From the NCBI GenBank assembly GCA_963806735.1, contig CAWEBE010000024.1:62001-126000 (forward strand): a stretch of DNA of 64,000 bases, in the 5' to 3' direction. Below are positions 1 to 8,432 of the stretch, one piece after another; the first letter of the stretch is position 1, and every line of letters starts with the position of its first letter. A model generated the notes under the pieces. It made no database searches. It had not been told where the DNA came from and saw only the letters and a list, made by a program, of their open reading frames with translations. This DNA is from CADEFX01 sp963806735 (GTDB lineage Bacteria; Pseudomonadota; Alphaproteobacteria; Rhizobiales; Hyphomicrobiaceae). The position numbers and the translations under genes are program-made.

Positions 1-1
1 C

Positions 2-715
2 GGCTGCGTTGGCATGCCGAAAGTCGACATGATCACGGGGCCGGGTAACGCCTACGTGGCGGAGGCCAAGCGCCAGCTCTACGGCATTGTCGGCATCGAT
101 CTGCTGGCCGGCCCCACGGAGATTCTTATTATCGCCGACGATACAGCCGATCCGGCGCTGGTCGCCACCGACCTGCTGGGCCAAGCCGAGCATGGACCTG
201 ACAGCCCCGCTTGGCTCGTGACCACTTCGCGGCGGCTTGGAGAGGCTGTGCTCAAGGAGATCGCACGGCAGCTCCCGGACCTGCCAACGCGCGACAATGC
301 CGGTAGAGCCTGGGCTGACCTCGGCGAGATCGTGGTGGTGGACAACGACGACGAAGCCATCGCGGTATCGGACGAGTACGCGCCCGAGCATTTGGAGCTG
401 CAGACCGGCCGCGACGACTACTATCTCGACAAGCTCACCAATTACGGCTCCCTGTTCGTGGGTGAGGAAGCCACCGTTGCCTATGGCGACAAAGGCGTGG
501 GCACCAACCACACGCTGCCGACCGGGCGCGCGGCGCGCTACACGGGCGGCCTGTGGGTCGGCAAGTTCATCAAGACCGTCACCTATCAGCGCCTGACGCG
601 GCGTGCCTCGCGCGACTTGGCGGGGGTCATCAGCCGCATCTGCCGCGAGGAAGGCATGATCGCGCACGCCGTTACGGCAGAGGTGCGCGAGAAGCGCTTC
701 GAAGGCGCCAACTGA
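2..715 (+). CDS. HisD-family dehydrogenase, HpsN (sulfopropanediol dehydrogenase)-like, 5'-partial
   Basis: The reading frame is open from the left edge of the window, so only the C-terminal 237 or so residues are present. It carries the HisD-fold signatures GPGNAYVAEAKRQ, AGPTEI, QAEHGPDS and EYAPEHLEL. The C-terminal block GTNHTLPT followed by ARYTGGLWVGKF is typical of HisD paralogues such as HpsN (NAD-dependent 2,3-dihydroxypropane-1-sulfonate dehydrogenase) rather than of biosynthetic HisD, which reads GPNHVLPT there. It therefore probably oxidises a small polyol or hydroxy acid in catabolism. It lies 88 bp upstream of a PdxA-like dehydrogenase on the same strand. The actual substrate cannot be read from the sequence. 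Confidence 0.8.
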   Translation, partial: GCVGMPKVDMITGPGNAYVAEAKRQLYGIVGIDLLAGPTEILIIADDTADPALVATDLLGQAEHGPDSPAWLVTTSRRLGEAVLKEIARQLPDLPTRDNAGRAWADLGEIVVVDNDDEAIAVSDEYAPEHLELQTGRDDYYLDKLTNYGSLFVGEEATVAYGDKGVGTNHTLPTGRAARYTGGLWVGKFIKTVTYQRLTRRASRDLAGVISRICREEGMIAHAVTAEVREKRFEGAN

Positions 716-803
716 GCGTGCCGGGCATGAGCGCCGCTTGCGTTTGCACCCCCGTGGCTTGCATGATAGCGGGAAGGCAAGTTCAGACATTCAGGAGGAA
801 ATT

Positions 804-1877
804 GTGAGCCCAGCGCCGAGGCGGCCCACCATCGCGCTCGCCATGGGAGATCCGTGCGGGATCAGCGCAGAGCTGACCGCCAAGCTGCTCGTGGATCCCG
901 AAGTGCTCGCTGCGGCAGATTTCATCGTCATTGGAGACCGGCGCATCCTGGCCGAAGGCGAGAGAGTTGCCGCTGTGAAGGTGGACTGCACGGTGTGGAA
1001 GCCTGGCAGCGGTCCGCCGGCGACCAACGGCCGTATCCTGTTCGTGGACCTTGGCCATCTCGCGCCAGGGTCGGTCGAGCAAGGCGTATCCAGCAAGGTC
1101 GGTGGCGCATTCGCGCTCACCAATTTCCGCACCATTCTGCGGCTCGGCGCCAACGGCGCGGTCGACGCCGTTGCCTTCACACCCTTCAACAAGCATGCCA
1201 TGAAGCAGGCGCTACCCAGCTACGAGGACGAGATCGCCGTCATCACCGAGGAGACGGGCGCCAAGGTGAACGGACGCGAGTTCAACATTCTCGACAATCT
1301 GTGGAACGCCCGCGTCACATCGCACGTGCCGCTCAAGGATGTGGCCAAATACATCACAAAGGCAGCTGTGGTATCCGGCATCGAGCTGACCGATCGTTGC
1401 ATGCGCGAGGCAGGCATTGCCAAGCCGCGGATTGCGGTGGCAGGCCTCAATCCGCACGCCGGCGACGGCGGCAACTTCGGACGCGAGGAGATCGACGAGA
1501 TCGAGCCTGCGGTCGAGGCGGCGAAGGCCAAGGGCATCGATTGCGACGGCCCCTACCCGCCCGACACGGTGTTTGTGCGCGCCAAGCGCGGCGATTTCGA
1601 CGCGGTGCAGACCATGTACCACGACCAGGGTCAGATCGCGATGAAGCTGATGGGCTTCGAACGCGGCGTCACTCTGATCGCCGGTTACGGCTTCCCCATC
1701 TGCACGCCGGCGCACGGCACCGCCTATGACATCGCCGGCAAGGGCATTGCCAATCCGGGTGCCAGCCGGAACGCGCTGCTGATCGCGGCCGGCATGGCCA
1801 AACCGTCTGAGATCGATGCGGCGGGCCGCGCCCAGCGGCTCGAGGCCGTCGTCTCAGCGGTGCGCGCGGCGGCATAA
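804..1877 (+). CDS. PdxA-family 4-phospho-hydroxyacid dehydrogenase (PdxA2-like)
   Basis: About 357 residues, slightly longer than usual PdxA. The GTG start at 804 was chosen because AGGAGG lies at 793-798 and the family N-terminus (TIALAMGDPCGIS) follows at once; an ATG further upstream has no ribosome binding site. The three metal-binding histidine regions of PdxA are visible as TSHVPLKD, NPHAGDGG and YHDQGQ, followed by HGTAYDIAGKG. PdxA oxidises 4-phosphohydroxy-L-threonine for vitamin B6; PdxA2 relatives oxidise 4-phospho-D-threonate or D-erythronate in acid-sugar catabolism. The position between a HisD paralogue and a Bug transporter protein favours the catabolic role. No DUF1537 kinase, the usual PdxA2 partner, is in the window. 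Confidence 0.85.
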   Translation: MSPAPRRPTIALAMGDPCGISAELTAKLLVDPEVLAAADFIVIGDRRILAEGERVAAVKVDCTVWKPGSGPPATNGRILFVDLGHLAPGSVEQGVSSKVGGAFALTNFRTILRLGANGAVDAVAFTPFNKHAMKQALPSYEDEIAVITEETGAKVNGREFNILDNLWNARVTSHVPLKDVAKYITKAAVVSGIELTDRCMREAGIAKPRIAVAGLNPHAGDGGNFGREEIDEIEPAVEAAKAKGIDCDGPYPPDTVFVRAKRGDFDAVQTMYHDQGQIAMKLMGFERGVTLIAGYGFPICTPAHGTAYDIAGKGIANPGASRNALLIAAGMAKPSEIDAAGRAQRLEAVVSAVRAAA

Positions 1878-1928
1878 AGCGCGCTGCGGCCGGTCAAGAC
1901 CAATAACAAAGGCTCGAGGAGAAAAAGA

Positions 1929-2903
1929 ATGTTTCGCGGGATTGTTGCGGCTGTGTGTACGGCAAGCGCACTGCTCAGCCTGGCTCAACCGACGCAGGCG
2001 GCCTATCCGGACCGCCCCATCACCATGATCGTGCCGTGGGCCGCAGGCGGCGGAACCGACACGGTTGCGCGCATCCTGGCCGCAGGCCTGGAGAAGGAGA
2101 TCGGCCAGCCTGTCAACGTCGTCAACCGCACCGGCGGCGGCGGCATCACTGGGCACACCTCCATCGCCACGGCCACGCCGGACGGCTACACCATTGGGAT
2201 TGCGACGTCCGAGATTGCCTCGTTCAAGGCGCTGGGGCTCGGCGACATCACACCCGAATCGTTCGATCTCGTGTCACGCATCACGACCATCCCGGCCGGC
2301 CTGACCGTCCGCGCCGGCGGACCCTACAAAACCGCGAACGATCTGGTCGCAGCCATCAAGGCCTCACCGAAGGGAACGATGACCTCATCGGGTACAGGCC
2401 CTGGCGGCGCCTGGCATCTGGCCATCGCCGGGCTCTGCAAGGCTGCCGGTGTCGCGGCCGATCACGTCAAGTATGTGCCGAGCCAGGGCGGCGCGCCGGC
2501 GCTCAACGATCTGGCCGCTGACGGCCTCAGCATGACCACCACCTCGCCCATCGAGGCCAAGGCGCTGGCGGATGCCGGCAAGGTCGTGGTTCTGGCCACC
2601 ATGGGCGGTGAGCGCCTGTCGAGCTTCCCGAGCGTTCCCACGCTGAAGGAGGCGACCGGCCTCGACTGGCAGTTCGTCAACTGGTTCTCGCTGGTGCTGC
2701 CCAAGGGCGTGCCGGCGGACGCTCGAGCGAAGCTGATCGAGACGGCTCAGAAGGCACACGCGCGCGACGACGTGCGAGGTCCGCTCAAGGATCGCGGCAT
2801 CACGCCAGTCTGGGAGACCCCGGACCAGTTCAAAGCCTTCGCGTCAAAGTTTGGCGCCACGGCCGGAGAATTGCTGAAGGACTTGGGCCTCGCTAAGAAC
2901 TAG
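1929..2903 (+). CDS. Bug/TctC-family periplasmic solute-binding protein
   Basis: 324 residues. Residues 1-24 form a Sec signal peptide ending in TQAA, followed by YPDRPITMIVPWAAGGGTD, the hallmark start of Bug (tripartite tricarboxylate transporter substrate-binding) proteins. The ATG at 1929 is preceded by GAGGAG. Bug proteins bind carboxylates or other small acids in the periplasm; no TctA or TctB membrane subunit is in the window, so it may serve a distant transporter. It lies 51 bp after the PdxA-like gene, suggesting co-transcription and that the pathway's substrate is a small organic acid. Its TAG stop is formed by the CTAG at the edge of a palindromic repeat. Confidence 0.9.
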   Translation: MFRGIVAAVCTASALLSLAQPTQAAYPDRPITMIVPWAAGGGTDTVARILAAGLEKEIGQPVNVVNRTGGGGITGHTSIATATPDGYTIGIATSEIASFKALGLGDITPESFDLVSRITTIPAGLTVRAGGPYKTANDLVAAIKASPKGTMTSSGTGPGGAWHLAIAGLCKAAGVAADHVKYVPSQGGAPALNDLAADGLSMTTTSPIEAKALADAGKVVVLATMGGERLSSFPSVPTLKEATGLDWQFVNWFSLVLPKGVPADARAKLIETAQKAHARDDVRGPLKDRGITPVWETPDQFKAFASKFGATAGELLKDLGLAKN

Positions 2904-3039
2904 AGCGCGATCGGCTCACACGTAAGCCCTGCTGCTCTCATGTGAGCCGTGAATCGCACTCTAAATGTTAGGTGCAGAGCAGGATTCACGCTCCAGATGG
3001 ATCGCGAATGCGATTCCATCTGAAACGATCCTGCTCTAG
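2900..3039. repeat. Family A palindromic repeat, copy 1 (two-hairpin form)
   Basis: A 140-bp element that begins and ends with CTAG and is made of two imperfect palindromes. The first (to about 2963) has arms related to CTAGAGCGCGATCGGCTCAC; the second has arms AGAGCAGGAT and ATCCTGCTCT around an inner palindrome AGATGGAtcgcgaatgcgaTTCCATCT. Related copies occur at 13361, 35968, 42736 and 44232. The left CTAG supplies the stop codon of the Bug gene. Confidence 0.85.
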
Positions 3040-3103
3040 GCAAGACGGATGGCAGTGCGCCTTGCTTTGCTATCCTCCACCTTGCGCCCTGGAGAGCAGC
3101 CTC

Positions 3104-4033
3104 GTGGCTCACGATGACGATCTGCCCATCATCGATGCGCATCATCACTTCTGGGACCTGAGCCAGAAGGCGCATCCCTGGCTGGTCGGCACGCCGCTCG
3201 ACACCTTCCGCTACGGCGACTATTCCGCGATCCGCCGCGACTTCCTCCCCAACGACTACGGCCACGCGATCACCGGGCACAACGTGGTGACGACCGTCAC
3301 CATGGAGGGAGAATGGGACGAGCGCGATCAGGTGGCGGAGAGCCGCTGGATGAGCGAGGTGGCGGCAAGGCACGGCCTGCCGGCCGCCCACGTCGCACGC
3401 ACCATCCTGCACGCGGATGGAGCAATCGATGAGCTGGCGCGGCACGCAGCCTTTCCCCTCGTGCGCGGCATCCGCCACAAACCGACTGCTGCCATCTCTC
3501 CCGATCGCGTCGAGCGTGGCGCGCCGGGCAGCATGGGCGACGCGAGCTGGCGGCGCGGCTATGCAGCGCTGGCGCGTCACGGCCTGCATTTCGAGTTGCA
3601 GGTACCGTGGTGGCACGTGGACGAGCTGCTGGACCTGATCTCGGCTTTTCCCGAGACCCCCGTCGTCATCAATCACGCGTTCCTGCCGGCGGACCGCTCG
3701 CCGGAGGCCTTGGCGGGCTGGCGGACTGCGATTAGGCGCGCGGCTGGCCCGCGGCAAGTCACCATGAAGATCTCCGGCATCGGCATCAACGGCAGGCCGT
3801 GGACGTTCGAAGAGCAGCGCCCGATCATTCGCGATCTCATCGACGCGTTTGGCGCCGATCGCTGTATGTTCGCCTCGAACTTTCCGGTCGACTCGCTCGT
3901 CGGCACTTTCGACACGATCTATTCGGGGTTCAAGGCCGCAACGGGGGACCTGCCGCGATCAAACCGCTTGAAGCTTTTTCACGACAACGCGGTCCGCGTC
4001 TATCGCCTGCCCGTGCCTATGCTCGCCAAATGA
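3104..4033 (+). CDS. COG3618-type TIM-barrel amidohydrolase / lactonase
   Basis: About 309 residues from a GTG at 3104, which has GGAGAG about 8 bp upstream; the longer open frame upstream runs back into the palindromic repeat and is not credible. The start IIDAHHHFWDLS carries the metal-binding HxH pair, VINHAFLP a later histidine, and FASNFPVDSL the C-terminal catalytic aspartate region of the amidohydrolase-2 family. Characterised members of this group hydrolyse sugar lactones or 2-pyrone-4,6-dicarboxylate, so lactone opening is the best guess. Cytoplasmic, with no signal peptide. It sits in the acid-catabolism block, downstream of the Bug gene and upstream of a cupin gene on the same strand. 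Confidence 0.8.
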   Translation: MAHDDDLPIIDAHHHFWDLSQKAHPWLVGTPLDTFRYGDYSAIRRDFLPNDYGHAITGHNVVTTVTMEGEWDERDQVAESRWMSEVAARHGLPAAHVARTILHADGAIDELARHAAFPLVRGIRHKPTAAISPDRVERGAPGSMGDASWRRGYAALARHGLHFELQVPWWHVDELLDLISAFPETPVVINHAFLPADRSPEALAGWRTAIRRAAGPRQVTMKISGIGINGRPWTFEEQRPIIRDLIDAFGADRCMFASNFPVDSLVGTFDTIYSGFKAATGDLPRSNRLKLFHDNAVRVYRLPVPMLAK

Positions 4034-4166
4034 GGGCGCGCTCTTGCGGATCCCGGGCAGCGACGGCGCCCCGGCGTGCGTCTATTGCATCGAGGGGATG
4101 TGAGCAAGGGAGGGCGCGCCCTAAGCTCTGTCACCCACCGACTTGCGGCAGCCCAAGGACAAGCAC

Positions 4167-4625
4167 ATGCCCAAGATCAATATCGCGGATCTGCCGCTCG
4201 ATCCTCCGAGCGACTATCCGCCGCCCTTCAACACGGCCGTTGAGGGTCGCTCGCGCAAGCGACTCGCGCGGGCCGCAGGCCTGACCCAGTTCGGCGTCAA
4301 TATCTGCACGCTCAAGCCGGGAGCCGCGTCGTCGCAACGCCACTGGCATGCGAACGAGGACGAGTTCGTTTATGTGCTTCAAGGTGAAGTGGTCCTGCGC
4401 GAGGACGGCGGCGAAATCCTGCTCGAGGCCGGTGATGCCGCAGCCTGGAAAGCCGGCGTGCCGAACGGTCATTGCCTCGTCAACCGCAGCAATCGCGACG
4501 CGATCGTTCTCGAGATCGGCAGCCGGGCACCGACAGAGCGCGCTTACTATTCCGATATAGACATGATGGTGACGGACGATCAGGCGGGAACGCGCTACAT
4601 GAAGAGAGGCGGAACGCCTTACTGA
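4167..4625 (+). CDS. Cupin-domain protein
   Basis: About 152 residues from ATG 4167, with AAGGAC just upstream; an in-frame TTG at 4143 is less likely. A single double-stranded beta-helix cupin is visible: motif 1 is HWHANEDEFVYVLQGE (two histidines and a glutamate for metal), and motif 2 includes GHCLVNRS. Proteins of this shape often act as small isomerases, decarboxylases or metal-binding regulators of acid catabolism. The family does not fix the reaction. Tail-to-tail with the dehydrogenase gene that ends at 4697. Confidence 0.75.
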   Translation: MPKINIADLPLDPPSDYPPPFNTAVEGRSRKRLARAAGLTQFGVNICTLKPGAASSQRHWHANEDEFVYVLQGEVVLREDGGEILLEAGDAAAWKAGVPNGHCLVNRSNRDAIVLEIGSRAPTERAYYSDIDMMVTDDQAGTRYMKRGGTPY

Positions 4626-4696
4626 GTGCGCACGACTTGCGCGGCTCGCTGCACCGATCTCCTCTCCGTACCAAGGGCAGGGTGAGGGTGAGCCCC

Positions 4697-5686
4697 CTAC
4701 CCGTAGATCTCGCGGTTGACCGCGTTCTCCTTGTTGGGCTTGCCGTCGAACACCGACAGCACGTTCTGCGCTGCCTGCACCGCCATGCGGCTGCGCAACT
4801 CGACGGTTACCCCGGCCATGTGCGGCGCCTTGATCACATTGGCGAGCTTCAGCAGCGGGTTGTCGTTGTCGGGGGGCTCCTTGTCGAACACGTCGAGACC
4901 AGCGCCGGCAATCGTCTTGGCCACCAGTGCCGCATGCAGTGCCTTCTCGTCGATGATGCCACCACGCGCCGTGCACACCAGGTAGGCGGAAGGCTTCATG
5001 CGGCCGAGCCGCGCCGCATTGAACAGGCCGACCGTCTCTTTGGTCTTCGGGCAGTGGATAGTAATGAAGTCGGCACGCGCCACCGCCGCGTCGAGATCGG
5101 TGACAGGCTCGCATCCCGCCGCACTGATGCTCGCCGCCGGCACGTAGGGGTCGTAGACCAGAACCTTCATTTCCATGGCCTGGCAACGCTTCGCCGAGCG
5201 AGAGCCGATGCGGCCAAATCCGACGATCAGCACGGTTTTCTCGAACAGATCGACCGGCACGGTATTGAACCGCTCGCCCCAGCGCCCCTCGCCCACCATG
5301 CGGTCCAGCTCACCCACGCGCTTGGCGAGCGTCAGCATCAGCGTCATCGCCTTCTCGGCAACCGATGGCGAATTGGCGGTGCCCGCGATCATCACCGGCA
5401 CCTTGTGCTTCGTCATCAGCGGGATATTGATGGCGTCATAGCCGACGCCGATGCGCGCGATGACCTCGATGCCCTTGGCCGCAACAAGCTCCGGCTCTCC
5501 GAAGAGCGTGCTGCTCAGGACCGTGGCATGCACGGGCGCATGCTGCTCGAGCAGTGCGACGTATTCGGGCCGGGTCACCATATAGTTGAAGGGCACGACC
5601 TCTATGTCGTCGCGAGCCCGAAGAACCTCGGCGCCGGCCCGGTCCATCGAGTCCGTCATCAGCACTTTCTTCTTGTTCGTTGCCAT
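4697..5686 (-). CDS. D-2-hydroxyacid dehydrogenase (NAD-dependent, SerA-like)
   Basis: 329 residues. It has the NAD-binding GFGRIG motif around residue 160, an ARGG arginine motif, and a C-terminal APHMAG with the catalytic histidine, all in the order expected for D-isomer-specific 2-hydroxyacid dehydrogenases. The ATG at 5686 is preceded by AGGAGA. The gene begins 16 bp after the stop of the upstream enolase-superfamily gene on the same strand, so the two are probably one transcript: dehydration to a 2-keto acid coupled with reduction or oxidation of a hydroxy acid. No ACT domain is present, so a biosynthetic serine role is unlikely. Confidence 0.85.
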   Translation of the reverse strand: MATNKKKVLMTDSMDRAGAEVLRARDDIEVVPFNYMVTRPEYVALLEQHAPVHATVLSSTLFGEPELVAAKGIEVIARIGVGYDAINIPLMTKHKVPVMIAGTANSPSVAEKAMTLMLTLAKRVGELDRMVGEGRWGERFNTVPVDLFEKTVLIVGFGRIGSRSAKRCQAMEMKVLVYDPYVPAASISAAGCEPVTDLDAAVARADFITIHCPKTKETVGLFNAARLGRMKPSAYLVCTARGGIIDEKALHAALVAKTIAGAGLDVFDKEPPDNDNPLLKLANVIKAPHMAGVTVELRSRMAVQAAQNVLSVFDGKPNKENAVNREIYG

Positions 5687-5702
5687 ATAGTCTGTCTCCT
5701 GC

Positions 5703-6908
5703 TCACAAGTCGTTGGCCGTGGTGCGCTTGACGCTGACGCCCGGCCGCTTCAACACATCCGGCTGTAGCGCGAGGCCCAGACCTGGCCCACGCGGCGCGG
5801 TAATCTCGCCCTTGCTCACTGGCGGCAGCTCCGTCACGAAGCGGTGATACCAGCCGTAATAGAAGGCACGCACCATCTCCTGCACCCAACAGTTGCGCGC
5901 GTTGAGCGCCATGTGCGTAGAGACCGCGAGCACCACAGGTCCCGTGCAATCATGGAAGGCGACCGGCACGTGATGGCTCTCGGCTGTGGCCGATACCTTC
6001 CGCGCTTCGCTGATACCGCCGCACCAGGACAAATCGAGGATCACCATCGACAGCGCTTCGAGCTCCAGGAGCTGACGGAAGTCAGCACGGCTGCCGCGCG
6101 TCTCGCCGACAGCGATAGGCGAGCGTGTGCTGCGCGCAACCTCTCCGATCGAGTGCATGTGATCCATGAAGACGGGGTCTTCCACCCACATGCAGTTGAT
6201 CGGCTCCAGCGCGCGGGCGATCTTCACCGCCATCGGCCGGCTCCACAGTGAATGCAGCTCGGCCGCGATCTCCATGCGGGTGCCGACCGCCTTGCGGATC
6301 TTTTCGAAGGGCGCGAGGGCACGCGCCATGTCCTCGGCCGATATCCAGTAGCCCGACGACTTCTCCGCCGCATAGTCGAACGGCCAGATCTTCATGGCCG
6401 AGATGTCCATCTCGAGCAGGCTGTGGGCCAGCTCGTCGGCGCGATTGAGGAAGGCGTCGAGATCCTCGTACTGCCCCTTGGTGGCGTCGAGACCGAAGTT
6501 AGCCGTCCCCTGCGTGGATTTGGTTTGTACGTAGGAATAGCCGGCGCAGGTGTTGTAAACCTTGATCTTGTCGCGGACGCGCCCGCCCAGCAGATCGCAC
6601 AGCGGCAGGTTTACGCTCTTACCCAGAATGTCCCAAAGCGCGATGTCGACGGCTGAGCGGCCGCGCATCTCCGCACTCGAGCCTACGAACCCGATGTACC
6701 CGACGAGGTGTGCCTGATGCGCCTCGATGTTGCGGGGGTCCTTGCCGATGAGATACGGCGCGATGGTGCCGTGGATGTGCCCCTCCGCGGCAGCCGGACC
6801 GTAAAACGTCTCGCCGAGGCCCGTGACGCCCTCGTCCGTCAGCACCTGCACCCAGAGGATATTGGGAAACTCCTCCGAGCGAATGGTCTCGATCTCTGTG
6901 ACTTTCAT
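5703..6908 (-). CDS. Mandelate racemase / muconate lactonizing (enolase superfamily) enzyme
   Basis: 401 residues. The N-terminal capping domain (IRSEEFPNILWVQVLTDEG) and barrel motifs of the MR/MLE group are visible: LHSLWS, WVEDPVF and AVGETRGS hold the metal-binding acids, and FHDCTGP holds the probable catalytic histidine. The overall pattern resembles sugar-acid dehydratases of the mandelate racemase subgroup, which remove water from an alpha-hydroxy acid to give a 2-keto-3-deoxy acid. It is followed 16 bp later by a D-2-hydroxyacid dehydrogenase and preceded by an RraA-like aldolase gene, all on the minus strand. Substrate not assignable from sequence. Confidence 0.85.
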   Translation of the reverse strand: MKVTEIETIRSEEFPNILWVQVLTDEGVTGLGETFYGPAAAEGHIHGTIAPYLIGKDPRNIEAHQAHLVGYIGFVGSSAEMRGRSAVDIALWDILGKSVNLPLCDLLGGRVRDKIKVYNTCAGYSYVQTKSTQGTANFGLDATKGQYEDLDAFLNRADELAHSLLEMDISAMKIWPFDYAAEKSSGYWISAEDMARALAPFEKIRKAVGTRMEIAAELHSLWSRPMAVKIARALEPINCMWVEDPVFMDHMHSIGEVARSTRSPIAVGETRGSRADFRQLLELEALSMVILDLSWCGGISEARKVSATAESHHVPVAFHDCTGPVVLAVSTHMALNARNCWVQEMVRAFYYGWYHRFVTELPPVSKGEITAPRGPGLGLALQPDVLKRPGVSVKRTTANDL

Positions 6909-6939
6909 GCATTCCCCTAGCAGTATCGCCGGCGCGTGC

Positions 6940-7629
6940 TCAGTCGACGTAGCGCACCTTGCTCGACTTCAGCAGATCCTCGATGCCGCCGAGGTTGGAA
7001 AAGCCGCCCCTGATCTTCTTTTGCGTCTCCTCCTCCATCTTCAGGATTTGCGCAATGCGGGGGATGAGGCGATCGAGGTCCGCCTGCGGCACGATGACGA
7101 CGCCATCGCGGTCGCCCAGCACGACATCGCCGCAGTTCACGGTCACGCCTCCCGCGACCACCGGAAAGCCGACCCTACCCGGCCCGCTCCTGACACCGGA
7201 GTTGGGCGTGATCCCTCGCGCGAAGATGGGGAGGCCGACCGGCAGCAGGCCAACAAGATCGCGCGCCATGCCGTCGAGGACGAGTGCGGCCAAGCCCATG
7301 TTCTTGGCGCACCACGCCACGTTGTCGCCGATCACGGCCGATTGTGTGAAGCCCTCCGAGGCCGCCACCACGACATCGCCCGGCTTGGCGAGCGCAATGG
7401 CCGCCAGAATGGCGAGGTTGTCGTTGGGCCCGGTCTCACAGGTGATGGCGGTGCCGACGAAGACGGCTTTCTCGGGGTCGATGGCCTTGATGGTATGGTC
7501 GAGGGCGCCGCGCCCCTCCATGGCATCGACCGCCTGGCCCGTCTGCACGCCCTTGAATTTCGCCAGCTTGGCCGCCGATGGCCGCTTCCAGTCACGTCGG
7601 ATCGTCAGGAGCGGCGGGTCCTCGAGCAT
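6940..7629 (-). CDS. RraA-like / 4-hydroxy-4-methyl-2-oxoglutarate aldolase family protein
   Basis: About 229 residues. The ATG at 7629 has AGGGGAA upstream; the open frame continues further 5' but without family similarity. RraA-fold motifs are present: GDVVVAASEG, a central LDGMARDL block holding the substrate/metal-binding arginine and aspartate, GLPIFARG, and GDRDGVVIVP. In this family RraA itself modulates RNase E, while close relatives are class II aldolases or decarboxylases for 4-hydroxy-4-methyl-2-oxoglutarate and oxaloacetate. The gene neighbourhood (dehydratase, dehydrogenase) argues for the aldolase role. Probably first gene of the three-gene minus-strand unit; divergent from the flavoprotein gene starting at 7792. 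Confidence 0.8.
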   Translation of the reverse strand: MLEDPPLLTIRRDWKRPSAAKLAKFKGVQTGQAVDAMEGRGALDHTIKAIDPEKAVFVGTAITCETGPNDNLAILAAIALAKPGDVVVAASEGFTQSAVIGDNVAWCAKNMGLAALVLDGMARDLVGLLPVGLPIFARGITPNSGVRSGPGRVGFPVVAGGVTVNCGDVVLGDRDGVVIVPQADLDRLIPRIAQILKMEEETQKKIRGGFSNLGGIEDLLKSSKVRYVD

Positions 7630-7791
7630 GGCGGGCGTTCCCCTGTCAGGATTGAAGCTTTTGCCCAGACTATCGGGCGGCCGATGCCTGGGAAAGTCTT
7701 TGCTGCCATGCAGGGACCGGCAGGTGCAAATTGAGCGGGTGAACCGAAGGAGATAAGGTGACCCATCACTGCGCATGTTGAGGAGGCAGGC

Positions 7792-8406
7792 ATGCCGGCC
7801 AGCATCATGTATCACGAAGGCAACCGCCACCTGCAGGACACCTTTGATAGCCGGCGCATTGCCGATCGCCTGGAAGAGAAGCTCACACGCACCGTCTTCA
7901 CGGCTGACGACAAGGCCTTCATCGAGAGCGTCATCTATTTCTTCATGGCCACGGCCGATGCAGACGGGCAGCCTGACTGCTCGTTCAAGGGTGGACCAGC
8001 CGGGTTCGTGCGCGTGGTGGGGCCGGGCGAGCTGGCCTTCCCCGACTACGACGGCAACGGCATGTTCAAGAGCCTGGGCAATATCGCGGTCAATGCCAAC
8101 GTCGGCCTCTTGTTCATCGACATGCACGGCAAGCCGCGGCGGCTGCGCGTCAATGGCACGGCCAGCGTCTCGCGCGACGATCCGCTCCTGGTGAGCACCG
8201 TGGGCGCACAGCTCATCGTCCGCGTGCAGGCCCGCGCCATCTTCCCCAACTGCCCGCGCTACATCCCTAAGCTGCAGCTCGTCGAAGCATCTCCCTATAC
8301 GCCGCAATCGGGCAGCGAGCCGGTCGAGCCGGGCTGGAAGGGCTTCGGCGACTTCAAGGACTACGTGCACCCGCGCCAGCCGACGTTCAAAGGCACGTCC
8401 GACTAG
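7792..8406 (+). CDS. Pyridoxamine 5'-phosphate oxidase-like FMN-binding protein
   Basis: 204 residues, soluble. The segment VIYFFMATADADGQPDCSFKGG is the typical first strand pair of PNPOx-fold split-barrel flavoproteins, and FPNCPRYIPK is a conserved C-terminal element in this uncharacterised subgroup. It is not the vitamin B6 enzyme PdxH. AGGAGG lies close to the ATG at 7792. The gene is followed 26 bp later by a nitrilase gene, so both are probably translated from one mRNA. A role in redox or FMN-dependent detoxification is only inference. Confidence 0.75.
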   Translation: MPASIMYHEGNRHLQDTFDSRRIADRLEEKLTRTVFTADDKAFIESVIYFFMATADADGQPDCSFKGGPAGFVRVVGPGELAFPDYDGNGMFKSLGNIAVNANVGLLFIDMHGKPRRLRVNGTASVSRDDPLLVSTVGAQLIVRVQARAIFPNCPRYIPKLQLVEASPYTPQSGSEPVEPGWKGFGDFKDYVHPRQPTFKGTSD

Positions 8407-8432
8407 AACGCCCGCATCAAGTGGAGGAGCGC

